Below, piece after piece: positions 16,879 to 26,205 of a stretch of 64,000 nucleotides of DNA; within the stretch, counting starts at the first letter, position 1; each line of letters begins with the position of its first letter. Under the pieces are notes generated by a model, which did no database searches, had not been told where the DNA came from, and saw nothing but the letters and a program-made list of their open reading frames with translations. The stretch is from assembly GCF_015624425.1 (NCBI RefSeq), contig NZ_CP049919.1:744001-808000 (forward strand), in the 5' to 3' direction. The position numbers were made by a program, and so were the translations under genes. The DNA comes from Roseateles sp. DAIF2. Lineage in GTDB: Bacteria > Pseudomonadota > Gammaproteobacteria > Burkholderiales > Burkholderiaceae_C.

Positions 16879-18533
16879 GGCCCGCATCGGACTGGCTGCG
16901 CGCCGCGGCGGCCGAGGGCCTGCTGCCGGCCGATACCCGCCTGGCCACGGACGAGGCCGGCCAGCATCGGCCCTGGCCGGTGCTGCTGCTGATCGCCTGC
17001 GGCGCCTGGATCGCGGCGCTGCCGCTGCTGGGTCTGCTGCTGGCGCTGGTCGGCTATGCCTGGCTGGATCGCGGGCCGGGCAGCTATCTGGTCGGCACGG
17101 TCCTGCTGGTCGGCGGCGTGCTGGCGCTGCGCCGGCGCGACCTGCCGGTCTTCGTCGAGCAGCTGGTGTTGCCGCTGCTGCTGCTGGGCGCGGGCCTGCT
17201 GGCTTTCGCCGCGTTCCGCGATCTGCCGGGGCGGCTGGCGGCCCTGCCGCTGCTGGTCCTGACCCTGGTGCTGGCGCGCTGGCTGGAGCGGCCCTGGCTG
17301 CGCGTGCTGCTGGGCGCGAGCGCGGCGGGGCTGACGGGCTTCCTGCTGCTGCCGCTGGAATGGCGGCATTCCATCGCCGACCTGATCCGCTTCCTGTTCT
17401 TCTGGCTGACGCCGCAGCTGCTGCTGGGCCTGTGGGCCGCGGCGCTGACCTGGCAGCAGCGCCATGCACTGGCCGGCCCGTGGCTGCGCTGGGCCGCGCC
17501 GCTGGAGCAGTTCGCGGCCGGCTGGCTGCTGGCCTGCCTGGCGGCGCTGTGCGCGATGTCCGGCATGAGCTTCCTGGTCGGCGGCTTCGCCGGCGGGCAG
17601 GGCGGCACCGGCTCGCTGCTGCTGGCGATCGGCAGCGCGCTGACGCGCAGTGAAATGCTGGCGCCGCTGCTGCTGCATGGCTGCTCGCTGGCGCTGGCCC
17701 TGGCGGCGGCCTGGCTGCTGTGGCGGCGCTGGCCGGGCTGCCGGCGGCCGATGCTGCTGGGCCTGGCCGCCGCGCTGGCGGCGCTGGCCTTCCTGCTGCC
17801 CGGCTTGGGCGCCACCCTGTTCGCGCTGGCTCTGCTGGCGACCACCCAGCGCTGGCGCCTGGCGGCGGCGGCCGGCGTCGCGGCGGCCTGGATCATCGGC
17901 GGCTTCTACTACCAGCTGGACTGGACCCTGGGGCAGAAGGCGCTGCTGCTGGTCGGCCTCGGCGCGCTGCTGGGCCTGCTGGCCTGGCTGGCGCGCCGAC
18001 CGGCCGAGGCGGCGGCAAGACCCGACCCCGCCCCCGGCGCCGCACGCTGGCTGCTGGGCGGCGGCGCGCTGCTGGTGCTGGCGGTGGCCAACGGCGCGAT
18101 CTGGCAGAAGGAGACGCTGATCCGCGACGGCCGGCCGGTGTTCGTTTCGCTGGCGCCGGTGGATCCGCGCTCGCTGATGCAGGGCGACTTCATGCGTCTG
18201 AACTTCGCGCTGCCCGGCCGGCTGGAGGGCGAGGAGCTGCTGCGCCTGCCGGGCGCACAGCGCCCGCTGCTAGCCGCGCGGCTGGACCCGCGCGGCGTCG
18301 CCACCGGCATGCGTCTGCAGGCGCCGGGCCAGCCGCTGGCCGAGGGCGAGCTGCTGCTGGAGTTGACGCCCAAGGACGGGCGCTGGGTGCTGGTCAGCGA
18401 TGCCTGGTTCTTCGAGGAGGGGCAGGCCGCCGCCTTCGAGGCCGCGAAGTTCGGCGAGTTCCGCGTGCTGCCCGACGGCCGCGCGCTGCTGGTCGGCATG
18501 GCCGATTCGAGCCTGCACCCTATTCGGCCCTGA
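16875..18533 (+). CDS. DUF4401 - GDYXXLXY fusion membrane protein
   Basis: 552-aa protein. Residues about 30-335 hold some ten hydrophobic helices of the DUF4401 type. After a further helix near 385-405 comes a soluble GDYXXLXY domain with its name-giving motif as QGDFMRLNF (Gly437-Phe444) and preceding PVDPRSLM. In many genomes DUF4401 and GDYXXLXY are separate genes; here they are fused. The ATG overlaps the DUF2157 stop (ATGA). Membrane or envelope role unknown. Confidence 0.82.
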   Translation: MRPASDWLRAAAAEGLLPADTRLATDEAGQHRPWPVLLLIACGAWIAALPLLGLLLALVGYAWLDRGPGSYLVGTVLLVGGVLALRRRDLPVFVEQLVLPLLLLGAGLLAFAAFRDLPGRLAALPLLVLTLVLARWLERPWLRVLLGASAAGLTGFLLLPLEWRHSIADLIRFLFFWLTPQLLLGLWAAALTWQQRHALAGPWLRWAAPLEQFAAGWLLACLAALCAMSGMSFLVGGFAGGQGGTGSLLLAIGSALTRSEMLAPLLLHGCSLALALAAAWLLWRRWPGCRRPMLLGLAAALAALAFLLPGLGATLFALALLATTQRWRLAAAAGVAAAWIIGGFYYQLDWTLGQKALLLVGLGALLGLLAWLARRPAEAAARPDPAPGAARWLLGGGALLVLAVANGAIWQKETLIRDGRPVFVSLAPVDPRSLMQGDFMRLNFALPGRLEGEELLRLPGAQRPLLAARLDPRGVATGMRLQAPGQPLAEGELLLELTPKDGRWVLVSDAWFFEEGQAAAFEAAKFGEFRVLPDGRALLVGMADSSLHPIRP

Positions 18534-18720
18534 ACGTGAATTCTTGGCGGCGGCCGGCGCGCACATGTAAAGGCGCGCCTGGCGCCGAACCGGCCGAGTC
18601 TGTAACGGGTAGTATCCGCGCCTCGATGTAGAACAAAGAACCTACTCGGCACACCCGGTCTGAAAAGCGGGGTCGCAAAGCCACCGGTCTAACGCCCGCG
18701 TTTTTTCAAAGCGCGCGGCC

Positions 18721-21700
18721 ATGACAGCGGGGTTGCCAGCTTCCGGCATCGGCCGGTCGCCTGCCGCATGCGCCACCCCGCCTTTTCCGTTCGTCCGTGC
18801 CGCCCGGCCGCCCATGAACGGATCCCCGACGTTTTCGCTCCCCGCCCCGCAGCCGGCAACGGCGCGGCCGCGGCGTTTCAGCGGCCGCCACCTGATGCGC
18901 CAGATCCTGGCGCCGGTGCTGCTGGTGCTGCTGGCGATCGCGCTGCTGCTGGGCCTGTCGGCGCGCCAGCAGCAGCAGCGCAGCGAGCAGCAGCAGGGCA
19001 ACGAGATCCGGCGCCAGGCCCAGAGCCTGTGGCTGCGCCTGGCCGACGACGAGGCGCGCCGCCTGCGCTGGCTGGCCCAGCAGGCGCGCGAGAACCCGGC
19101 GCTGCAGCGCGCGATGCGCGCCGGCGACCGCGCGGCCCTGCTGCTCGCGGCGCGCGGCGAGTACGGCGCGATGCGGCGCGAGTCGGGCATCAGCCATGTC
19201 GCCTTCATCACGCCGCAGCAGCGCACGCTGCTGCAACTGCTCGACCCCGAGGCCGGGGGCGGCGAGCTGGTGCTGCGCCCGGTGCTGGCCGAGGCGGCGC
19301 GGCTGGATGCGCCTGCCGAGGGCTGGGAGATGGCGAGCACCGGCGTGCCGGTGCTGCGCCATGTCTCGCCCTGGCGGGTCGACGGCCAGCTGATCGGCTA
19401 TCTGGAGCTGGGCACCGAGCTCGGCTGGTTCGCGCGCCGCCTGGGCGACCTGCTGTCGCTGGAGGTGGTGGCCGCGGTGCACAAGCGCCATGGCAAGGAG
19501 CGCGACTTTGCGCGCGGCAAGCAGCTGCTGGGCCTGGCCGGGCAATGGGACGAGCATGCGCAACTGGCCCTGCTGCACAACAGCCTGCCGGCGCTGCCGA
19601 GCGGCCTGCTGGAGCCCTGGCAGGAGCTGGCCGGCGGCGGCGAGGATCCCGGCGTGCTGGAGCTCACCGGCGACCGGCGCGACGAGCGCAGCTGGCTGGC
19701 CAGCCTGATGACCGTGCACGACCGCCAGGGCCGCGCGCTGGCCTCGCTGGCCCTCCTGGACGACATCAGCGCCAGCCGCGCCGCGGCGACGCGGCGCTGG
19801 GGCTGGATCGGCGGTCTGTGCGGCGTGCTGGGGCTGGCGCTGTTCGCCGGCCTGTACTGGCGCGTGCGCCATGTGGCGCGCACCCTGTCGCGCGCCGACC
19901 GCGCGCTGCGCGCCAACGAGCAGCGCTTTCACGACTTCGCCACCGCGGCCGGCGATTGGTGGTTCTGGGAGCTGGATGAGCGGCTGCGCTTCAGCTATGT
20001 CTCTCCCAATGTCGAGCATGTGACCGGCCGCGCGCCGGCATCCCTGCTGGGCCGCACGACGTGCGAGCTGCTGCCGGAGCACGAGAGCGATCCCGCCTGG
20101 GCCGCCCATCTGCAGGACCTGGAGCGACGCCGCCCGATCCGCCAGTTCGAGTTCGACCTGAGCCTGCCGGACGGCGAGCGGCGCTGGATCCAGATCAGCG
20201 GCCTGCCGCTGTTCGACGAGGACGGCGCCTTCCAGGGCTACCGCGGCACCGGCAGCAACATCAGCGCGCGCAAGGCCACCGAGCTGGAGCTGCGCCTGGC
20301 GGCCACCGCCTTCGAGGCGCAGGAGGGCATGTTCATCACCGATGCCGAGCGCCGCATCCTGCGCGTCAACAAGGCCTTCAGCCTGATCACCGGCTTCTCG
20401 GCCGAGGAGGCGCTGGGCAACACGCCGCGCCTGCTCAGCTCCGGCCGCTATGCGCCCGAGTACATCGAGGAGATCGCCGCGCTGGTGGCGCGCCAGGGCC
20501 GCTGGCAGGGCGAGATCCTGAGCCGGCGCAAGAACGGCGAGATCTATCCGCAATGGCTGACCCTGTCGGCGGTGCGCGATGCGCAGGGCGAGCTGAGCCA
20601 TTGCGTGGGCCTGTTCAGCGACATCACCGAGCGCAAGGCGGCCGAGGCCGAGATCGAGCGCCTGGCCTTCTACGACCCGCTGACCGGCCTGCCGAACCGC
20701 CGCCTGCTGCTGGACCGGCTGCAGCGCGCGCTGGCGGCGGCGCAGCGCGGCCAGCGCCATGGCGCGCTGCTGCTGATCGACCTGGACAATTTCAAGACCC
20801 TCAACGACACCCAGGGCCATGACCTCGGCGACCTGCTGCTCAAGCAGGTGGCGGGCCGGCTGCTGCCCTGCGTGCGCAAGAGCGACACGGTGGCGCGCCT
20901 GGGCGGCGACGAGTTCGTGATCATCCTGGACGAGCTCAGCGAGGCCGGTCCCTGCGCCGCGGCCGAGGCCGAGGCGGTGGGCGTCAAGCTGCTGAAGAAG
21001 CTGACCCAGCCCTACGAGCTGCCGGGCCTGGAGCACCACAGCACCGCCAGCATCGGCATCGCGCTGTTCGGCCCCGGCTCGCTGGGCCTGGACGATGTGA
21101 TGAAGCAGGCCGACCTGGCGATGTACCAGAGCAAGGCCGCGGGCCGCAACGCGATCCGCTTCTTCGACCCGGCGATGCAGAGCGCCGCCAGCGAGCGCGC
21201 GCGGCTGGACGCCGAGATCCGCCGCGGCCTGCAGCGCGGCGAGTTCCGCCTGTTCTACCAGGCCCAGGTCGACGAGCATGGCGCGCTGACCGGCGCCGAG
21301 GCGTTGCTGCGCTGGCAGCATCCGCAGCGCGGCCTGGTGCCGCCGCTGGAGTTCATCGCCGCGGCCGAGCAGAGCGGGCTGATCCTGCCGCTGGGCCAAT
21401 GGGTGCTGGACGAGGCCTGCCGCCAGCTGGCCGAATGGTCGGTGCAGCCGGATATGGCGCGGCTGAACCTGTCGATCAATGTCTCGGCGCGCCAGTTCCA
21501 GCAGGCCGATTTCGTCACCCAGGTGCAGCGCGCGCTGGACCGCAGCGGCGCGCCCTCGCAGCGCCTGAAGCTGGAGCTGACCGAGAGCCTCTTGATGGAG
21601 GATGTCGAGGGCGTGATCGCGAAGATGAACGCGCTGCAGGCCTGCGGCGTCGGCTTCGCGCTGGACGACTTCGGCATCGGCTACTCATCGCTGAACTACC

Positions 21701-21972
21701 TGCGCCGCCTGCCGCTGGAGCAGCTGAAGATCGACCAGAGCTTCGTGCGCAATGTGCTGACCGAGAAGCACGACGCCGCGATCGTGCGCACCATCGTCGC
21801 GCTGGCGCAGAGCCTGGGCCTGGAGGTGCTGGCCGAGGGCGTCGAGACCGAGGCGCAGCGCGACTTCCTGCTGAGCCAGGGCTGCGCCGCGCACCAGGGC
21901 TTCCTGTTCAGCCAACCCCTGCCGCTGGGGGAGTTTGAGCGTCTGCCGGCATCAGCTCGATCAGCTCCTTGA
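18721..21972 (+). CDS. PAS-PAS-GGDEF-EAL c-di-GMP enzyme with periplasmic sensor
   Basis: 1083 aa if translated from 18721 (18814 and 18895 are in-frame alternative ATGs; none has a good Shine-Dalgarno). Order: first membrane helix (about 60-78), extracytoplasmic sensor region (80-355), second helix (360-385), two PAS domains (about 400-520 and 525-645), GGDEF domain with intact GGDEF at 728-732 and an RxxD inhibitory site five residues upstream, and an EAL domain with Glu860-Ala-Leu. Both cyclase and phosphodiesterase centres look complete, so either activity is possible. Input signal unknown. Confidence 0.92.
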   Translation: MTAGLPASGIGRSPAACATPPFPFVRAARPPMNGSPTFSLPAPQPATARPRRFSGRHLMRQILAPVLLVLLAIALLLGLSARQQQQRSEQQQGNEIRRQAQSLWLRLADDEARRLRWLAQQARENPALQRAMRAGDRAALLLAARGEYGAMRRESGISHVAFITPQQRTLLQLLDPEAGGGELVLRPVLAEAARLDAPAEGWEMASTGVPVLRHVSPWRVDGQLIGYLELGTELGWFARRLGDLLSLEVVAAVHKRHGKERDFARGKQLLGLAGQWDEHAQLALLHNSLPALPSGLLEPWQELAGGGEDPGVLELTGDRRDERSWLASLMTVHDRQGRALASLALLDDISASRAAATRRWGWIGGLCGVLGLALFAGLYWRVRHVARTLSRADRALRANEQRFHDFATAAGDWWFWELDERLRFSYVSPNVEHVTGRAPASLLGRTTCELLPEHESDPAWAAHLQDLERRRPIRQFEFDLSLPDGERRWIQISGLPLFDEDGAFQGYRGTGSNISARKATELELRLAATAFEAQEGMFITDAERRILRVNKAFSLITGFSAEEALGNTPRLLSSGRYAPEYIEEIAALVARQGRWQGEILSRRKNGEIYPQWLTLSAVRDAQGELSHCVGLFSDITERKAAEAEIERLAFYDPLTGLPNRRLLLDRLQRALAAAQRGQRHGALLLIDLDNFKTLNDTQGHDLGDLLLKQVAGRLLPCVRKSDTVARLGGDEFVIILDELSEAGPCAAAEAEAVGVKLLKKLTQPYELPGLEHHSTASIGIALFGPGSLGLDDVMKQADLAMYQSKAAGRNAIRFFDPAMQSAASERARLDAEIRRGLQRGEFRLFYQAQVDEHGALTGAEALLRWQHPQRGLVPPLEFIAAAEQSGLILPLGQWVLDEACRQLAEWSVQPDMARLNLSINVSARQFQQADFVTQVQRALDRSGAPSQRLKLELTESLLMEDVEGVIAKMNALQACGVGFALDDFGIGYSSLNYLRRLPLEQLKIDQSFVRNVLTEKHDAAIVRTIVALAQSLGLEVLAEGVETEAQRDFLLSQGCAAHQGFLFSQPLPLGEFERLPASARSAP

Positions 21973-22177
21973 CGAAGGCGAGCGCCTCCTCGGGCGCGGC
22001 GAAGTAGTACTCGCCGCCCAGGTCGGCCACGTCGCCCTCCGGCCCCACATGCACGACCGACCAGCCCTCGGCGCCGCCGCCGATCGCGCAGATGCCGAAG
22101 CTGCCCGGCGCCAGGTCGCGGGCGGTGCCGGCGGTGACGAAGATGTCGCGGCCGAGATGGGAGTGGTAGCGTTTCAC
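21908..22177 (-). CDS. 89-aa conserved-looking hypothetical protein
   Basis: Small soluble protein beginning at a GTG (22177) with KRYHSHLGRDIFVTAGTARD and ending AQTPPAAGVG. Glycine-rich ICAIGGGAEGWSVVHVGPEG and the acidic FAAPEEALAFVKELIEL suggest a compact alpha/beta fold; no family recognised. It follows the LysE gene on the same strand (48 bp gap) and its 3' end overlaps the 3' end of the convergent GGDEF-EAL gene by 65 bp. The nearest upstream ATG (22206) is out of frame, so the GTG start is the best choice. Confidence 0.55.
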   Translation of the reverse strand: MKRYHSHLGRDIFVTAGTARDLAPGSFGICAIGGGAEGWSVVHVGPEGDVADLGGEYYFAAPEEALAFVKELIELMPADAQTPPAAGVG

Positions 22178-22224
22178 GAGGCGGGGTGGGCGTGCAAAGC
22201 GCCCATTGTCGCGGCTGCGCGGGC

Positions 22225-22833
22225 TCAGGCCCGCCGCGTCAGCGCCAGCAGGCCGGCCAGCGCGAACATCGCCGCGGCGCAGGCCTTGTTCACCCTGCGC
22301 AGCGCGGCGCCGCCGAGCAGCGCGGCCAGGCGCGCGCCGCCGGCCGCGTAGAGCGCCAGCACCATCAGGTCCAGCAGCGCGGTGGCCAGCGCCAGCTGCA
22401 GGTACTGCGGCGCCTGCGCGGCCGAGGTGTCGATGAACTGCGGCAAAAAGGCCGAGAAGAACAGCACGCCCTTGGGATTGGTCAGCGCCACCGCCAGGCA
22501 TTGGGTGAAGGCCTGGCGCGGCGTCGGCGCGCCCGCGCCGGCGGTGGCCGGGCCGGCGCGCCAGAGCTGCAGGCCCAGCCAGGCCAGGTAGGCGACGCCG
22601 CACCACTTGAGCAGCACGAACAGGGTCTCGGAGGCCGCCAGCAGCGCGCCCAGGCCCAGCGCCACCGCGCCGATCAGGATCAGGTCCGACAGCACCGCGC
22701 CGCCGATGCCGGCCGCCGCCAGGTCCCAGCGCCGGCGTGTGCCGTTGGCCATCGCCAGCAGGGTGGTGGGGCCCGGCGTCAGGCAGACGGCCAGGCAGGC
22801 GAGCAGGTACAGGACGAAGGTGCTGGTACTCAT
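22225..22833 (-). CDS. LysE/RhtB family amino-acid exporter
   Basis: 202-aa inner-membrane protein with six hydrophobic segments. The N-terminal CLTPGPTTLLAMANG and the middle ALTNPKGVLFFSAFLPQF motifs are diagnostic of the LysE/RhtB superfamily, which exports amino acids or related metabolites. Substrate not predictable. Followed by the 89-aa gene on the same strand. Confidence 0.92.
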   Translation of the reverse strand: MSTSTFVLYLLACLAVCLTPGPTTLLAMANGTRRRWDLAAAGIGGAVLSDLILIGAVALGLGALLAASETLFVLLKWCGVAYLAWLGLQLWRAGPATAGAGAPTPRQAFTQCLAVALTNPKGVLFFSAFLPQFIDTSAAQAPQYLQLALATALLDLMVLALYAAGGARLAALLGGAALRRVNKACAAAMFALAGLLALTRRA

Positions 22834-22872
22834 GGCGGCCGAGTATGCACCCGGCGCGGTTTCAGCGTGGCA

Positions 22873-24036
22873 TCAACGTGGCCACAGCGCCCACAGCCGC
22901 AGCGGCGCCTTCAGCCGGCCGGCCTGGGCCTCGGCCTCGGCACCCCAGCCCCAGAAATAGTCGGCCCGCACCGCGCCGACGATGGCGCTGCCGGTGTCCT
23001 GCGCCATCGCGATACGGCGCAGCGCGCCGCTGCCGCCGTCCAGCCAGACCGGCGTGCCGTAGGGGATGCTGGCGCGGTCCACCGCGATCGAGCGGCCCGG
23101 CGTCAGCGGCACGCCCTGCGCGCCGCGCGGCCCCAGCTCGGGGTCGGGCAGCGGCTCCTCGCGGAAGAACACATAGCGCGGGTTCTGCCACATCAGCTCC
23201 TGCAGCCGCGCCGGGTTGCGGCGCGCCCAGTCCTTGATCGCGGGCCAGGAGGCCTCGCCGGCGCGCAGTTCGCCGCGCTCGATCAGGAGCTTGCCGATCG
23301 ACTGGTAGGGCAGCTCGTTGTGGCCGGCGAAGGCCAGGCGCTTGAGCACCGGCGCGGCGTGCTCGCTCTCGCGCACCCGCACCCTGCCGGAGCCCTGGAT
23401 CTGCAGCACCAGCGCGTCCAGCGGGTCCTCGATATAGAGCAGCTCCTGGGCGCGCAGGCGCTCGCGCTGTTCGGTCTCGATCTGCTGGCGGCTGAAATAG
23501 GGGCGGCGCCGCGCCAGGTCCGGCGGCGCGGCATGCAGCGGCACGCGGTAGCTGCCCAGCGGGCGGCGCTGCGCGTCCAGCAGCGGCTCGAAATAGCCGG
23601 TCAGCAGGCCCTGGGCCTCGCCGTCGGGGCTTTCGACCCGGTAGGGCTGCAGATGCTTGATCAGCCACAGATGGGCCTCGAGATCGTCGGTGGGCGGCTG
23701 CAGCGCGGCGCGCGCGCACAGCTCGGCCCAGCCGGGGGCAGGTCTTGCGCAGCCGCGCAGCAGGGCCGGCCAGAGCTCGGCCGCGCGGTCCTCGCCCCAG
23801 CCGGGCAGCTCGTCCCAGTCGGCCGCGACCCAGCGCGAGCGCTCGCGCTGCAGCACCGCGCGGCCGCGCGCGGGCATCGATGGCAGCGACACGGAAGGGT
23901 TGGCCGCCCCGGGCGGCAGGGCGCGCGGGGCCGGGGAGGGAGCCGGATCGGGCGGCAGCGGCGTGCTCGAGCAGGCCGCCAGCAGCCCTAGAATCGCGGC
24001 CGCCAGAAAGAAGCCGAGCGAGGAACGCAGGATCAT
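22873..24036 (-). CDS. mltA: Membrane-bound lytic murein transglycosylase A
   Basis: 387-aa outer-membrane lipoprotein that cleaves peptidoglycan to 1,6-anhydromuropeptides. The lipoprotein signal ends LAAC (Cys22). The MltA barrel contains LTGYFEPLL and the C-terminal 3D-type segment AQDTGSAIVGAVRADYFWG, with Asp347 and the probable catalytic Asp359 (E. coli Asp308). The ATG at 24036 overlaps the start of the divergent 45-aa gene within a shared CATG, so its leader lies inside that gene. It may feed muropeptides to the nag genes further right. Confidence 0.93.
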   Translation of the reverse strand: MILRSSLGFFLAAAILGLLAACSSTPLPPDPAPSPAPRALPPGAANPSVSLPSMPARGRAVLQRERSRWVAADWDELPGWGEDRAAELWPALLRGCARPAPGWAELCARAALQPPTDDLEAHLWLIKHLQPYRVESPDGEAQGLLTGYFEPLLDAQRRPLGSYRVPLHAAPPDLARRRPYFSRQQIETEQRERLRAQELLYIEDPLDALVLQIQGSGRVRVRESEHAAPVLKRLAFAGHNELPYQSIGKLLIERGELRAGEASWPAIKDWARRNPARLQELMWQNPRYVFFREEPLPDPELGPRGAQGVPLTPGRSIAVDRASIPYGTPVWLDGGSGALRRIAMAQDTGSAIVGAVRADYFWGWGAEAEAQAGRLKAPLRLWALWPR

Positions 24037-24172
24037 GGGAATTTTGTTGCTGGAAGCCCTGGGCGCGCTGGCCTTGCTGGTCTTCATTGTCTGGTGGACG
24101 ATGTTCTCGGGCCGCAAGGGCGGCGAGCGTCCCGATGCGGATCGGGACGCGGACCAGGATCCTAAGGCCTGA
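24035..24172 (+). CDS. 45-aa single-span membrane protein
   Basis: MGILLLEALGALALLVFIVW starts this small protein: one membrane helix (residues 3-23), then WWTMFSGRKGG and an acidic tail (DADRDADQDPKA). AGGATC lies just before the ATG. The start codon interlocks with the divergent mltA start (CATG, 24034-24037), and the stop overlaps the convergent COG4389 gene by 11 bp. Similar tiny proteins seem to occur next to this locus in other Burkholderiales, but this is recollection, not a search. Function unknown. Confidence 0.6.
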   Translation: MGILLLEALGALALLVFIVWWTMFSGRKGGERPDADRDADQDPKA

Positions 24173-26195
24173 GTTCGCCGCCGCCGTCGCGCGGCGGCAG
24201 GAAGAAGCTGCGCGGCTGCTCGCGCAGGCGGCGCAGGATCGCGCGGCTGAGGCGGGCGCGGTCCGCCAGCTGGATGCCGCGCGAGCGCAGCGCCACCTTG
24301 AAGGCCAGGGTGAAGCTGACCGTCAGGTTCAGCAGGCCGGTCAGCGGGATCGCGGCCAGGCACCACCAGAAGGCGCTGTTGTGCAGCACGTCCCAGCCCA
24401 GGGCGCCGGCCGCCGCGGCCAGCTGGCCGGTCGACAGGGTGACGTGGCGCACCTCGATCGGCAGCGCGAAGAAGCCCAGCAGCGCCGGCACCAGGCCCAG
24501 CATCATGCCCAGCGAGGTGTTGGCGGTCAGGCCCGAGATGTTGGCGCGCCACCAGGCGGCCCAGCGCTGCGCGCGCTGCGGCCCCAGGCGCGCGACGATG
24601 CGCGGGTTCCAGGCGATCGCGGCCTCCAGCCGGTAGAACACGAACCAGTTCTCGACCCAGCCGGCGATCAGGCTGGAGGCGAACAGCAGCACGCCGGTGA
24701 AGGCGGCGAACAGCAGGGTCGGGCCGAGCAGGGTCAGCGAATGCAGCACATACTGCGCCTCCTTCGCGCCGACCAGCGGCGCGCCGAACACGCCCCAGGC
24801 CAGCAGCTGCACGCCCAGCACCAGCGGCGTCACCAGCGCCAGGTTGCCGACGATGCCGGCCATCTGCGAGCGCAGCAGATGCGCGACCTCGTCGACGAAG
24901 CCCTCCAGGCCCGCGTCGTCGCCGATGTCGCCGAGCTTGCTGGCCATCGCCGGCGCGGTCATCGCCGGCTGCTTGGTCGCGACGGTCCAGTGCAGCAGGT
25001 GGATCAGCACGAAGCTCAGCGCATAGTTGACGCCGGACCAGAAGCCGGCCCAGAAGGCCGACAGCGCCAGCGCCATCACCGCGAACTTCGCGAAGGTGGT
25101 GCCGGCGATCACCATGCCGCCGCCGGCGGCGCGGCGCAGCATGTCGCGGTAGGCCGAGGCGTCGCGGGTGATGTAGTGCTCGCCGGTCTCGGCGCTGCGC
25201 TCGGCCACCTTGCGCGCCAGCAGCGAGTAGTGGCGCGCGAACAGGGTGCGCACGCTGCGCCGCGCCTGCACCACGCCGACCAGGCTGGCCGCCAGCCGCG
25301 CCAGCTCGCGCTGCGGATGCTCGGTCACCAGGCAGTCCAGCAGGGCCTCGATGCGGCGCAGCCGCTCGCGCAGCTGCTCGACCTCGAACATGATGTCGAC
25401 CGAGACGCCGTATTCCTCCAGATGGGCCGGTACGCTGTCGACCGCGCGGCGGCAGCTGTCCAGCAGCACGCGCAGGTACTGCAGCGCCGGCTTCAGCGCG
25501 GCGGCGTCGCCGGCCTGCAGCGCGTCGCCGACCTGCTCGGCCGCGCGCGCCAGCTGGGCAAAGGGGCGGTGCGCCAGCAGCCCGGGGTCCATGCGCTGGC
25601 GCAAGGGGCCGGACAGGCCGGCCGCATGCACCGCGCTGACCAGCACGGTCAGGCCGTCGAGCATCGGCGCGCGCCAGGCGTCGGCGCTGGGCAGGGCCTG
25701 GGCAAACAGGGTGGCCAGGCGCGCCAGCAACTCATCGTCCAGCGCGGCCAGCCATTGCTCGTCCTCCGGGGTCGGGAACAGCAGGCCGAACAGGTCGCCC
25801 AGCTCGCGCGTGTCGACCGTGTCGGGCAGCGCACGCTGGCGCAGCCGGTGCAGCAGCTCGCTCCACAGCGCCATGCGCGGCGCGAAGCCGACATCGGCGA
25901 ACAGGCCCTCGGCCTGGATGTCGCGCCAGACCGAGCCCAGCACCTCGGCGAAGGCCTGCGCATGCTCGGGGTTGCGCTCCAGCACGTTCAGCAGGTGCTT
26001 CAGGCGCAGCAGCGGCAGCGGCCGGCCGGGCTCGGCGTTCGGCGGCGCCTCGCCGCCGCGCGGGCTGGGGTGGCGCAGCCATTCCAGCAGACGCACCAGC
26101 CAGAGGTTGCGGGCCGCCAGTTCGGCCTTGGGATCGGCGGCGTTGAGCAGGGCGGTCAGGTCCCAGCCCCGGGGTACTGCGTTCTTCTTCGCCAT
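24162..26195 (-). CDS. COG4389 / PF10136 'site-specific recombinase' membrane protein
   Basis: 677-aa protein. The N-terminal half (about 1-370) is soluble and helical; the C-terminal half has about six membrane helices (from GGGMVIAGTTFAKFAVMALA onward). This layout matches the PF10136 family, labelled site-specific recombinase after an old Neisseria annotation. The many membrane spans and absence of a recombinase catalytic signature make DNA recombination doubtful. The start MAKKNAVPRG at 26195 follows the apaG stop by 10 bp, so the two are co-transcribed. Confidence 0.82.
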   Translation of the reverse strand: MAKKNAVPRGWDLTALLNAADPKAELAARNLWLVRLLEWLRHPSPRGGEAPPNAEPGRPLPLLRLKHLLNVLERNPEHAQAFAEVLGSVWRDIQAEGLFADVGFAPRMALWSELLHRLRQRALPDTVDTRELGDLFGLLFPTPEDEQWLAALDDELLARLATLFAQALPSADAWRAPMLDGLTVLVSAVHAAGLSGPLRQRMDPGLLAHRPFAQLARAAEQVGDALQAGDAAALKPALQYLRVLLDSCRRAVDSVPAHLEEYGVSVDIMFEVEQLRERLRRIEALLDCLVTEHPQRELARLAASLVGVVQARRSVRTLFARHYSLLARKVAERSAETGEHYITRDASAYRDMLRRAAGGGMVIAGTTFAKFAVMALALSAFWAGFWSGVNYALSFVLIHLLHWTVATKQPAMTAPAMASKLGDIGDDAGLEGFVDEVAHLLRSQMAGIVGNLALVTPLVLGVQLLAWGVFGAPLVGAKEAQYVLHSLTLLGPTLLFAAFTGVLLFASSLIAGWVENWFVFYRLEAAIAWNPRIVARLGPQRAQRWAAWWRANISGLTANTSLGMMLGLVPALLGFFALPIEVRHVTLSTGQLAAAAGALGWDVLHNSAFWWCLAAIPLTGLLNLTVSFTLAFKVALRSRGIQLADRARLSRAILRRLREQPRSFFLPPRDGGGELRP

Positions 26196-26205
26196 CAAGT
26201 GAGCG

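Noticed and set aside
24162..26195. Site-specific recombinase as evidence of an integrated element
   Set aside because: The family name is historical; the protein has many membrane helices and no recombinase active-site pattern, and it sits in a conserved housekeeping context.
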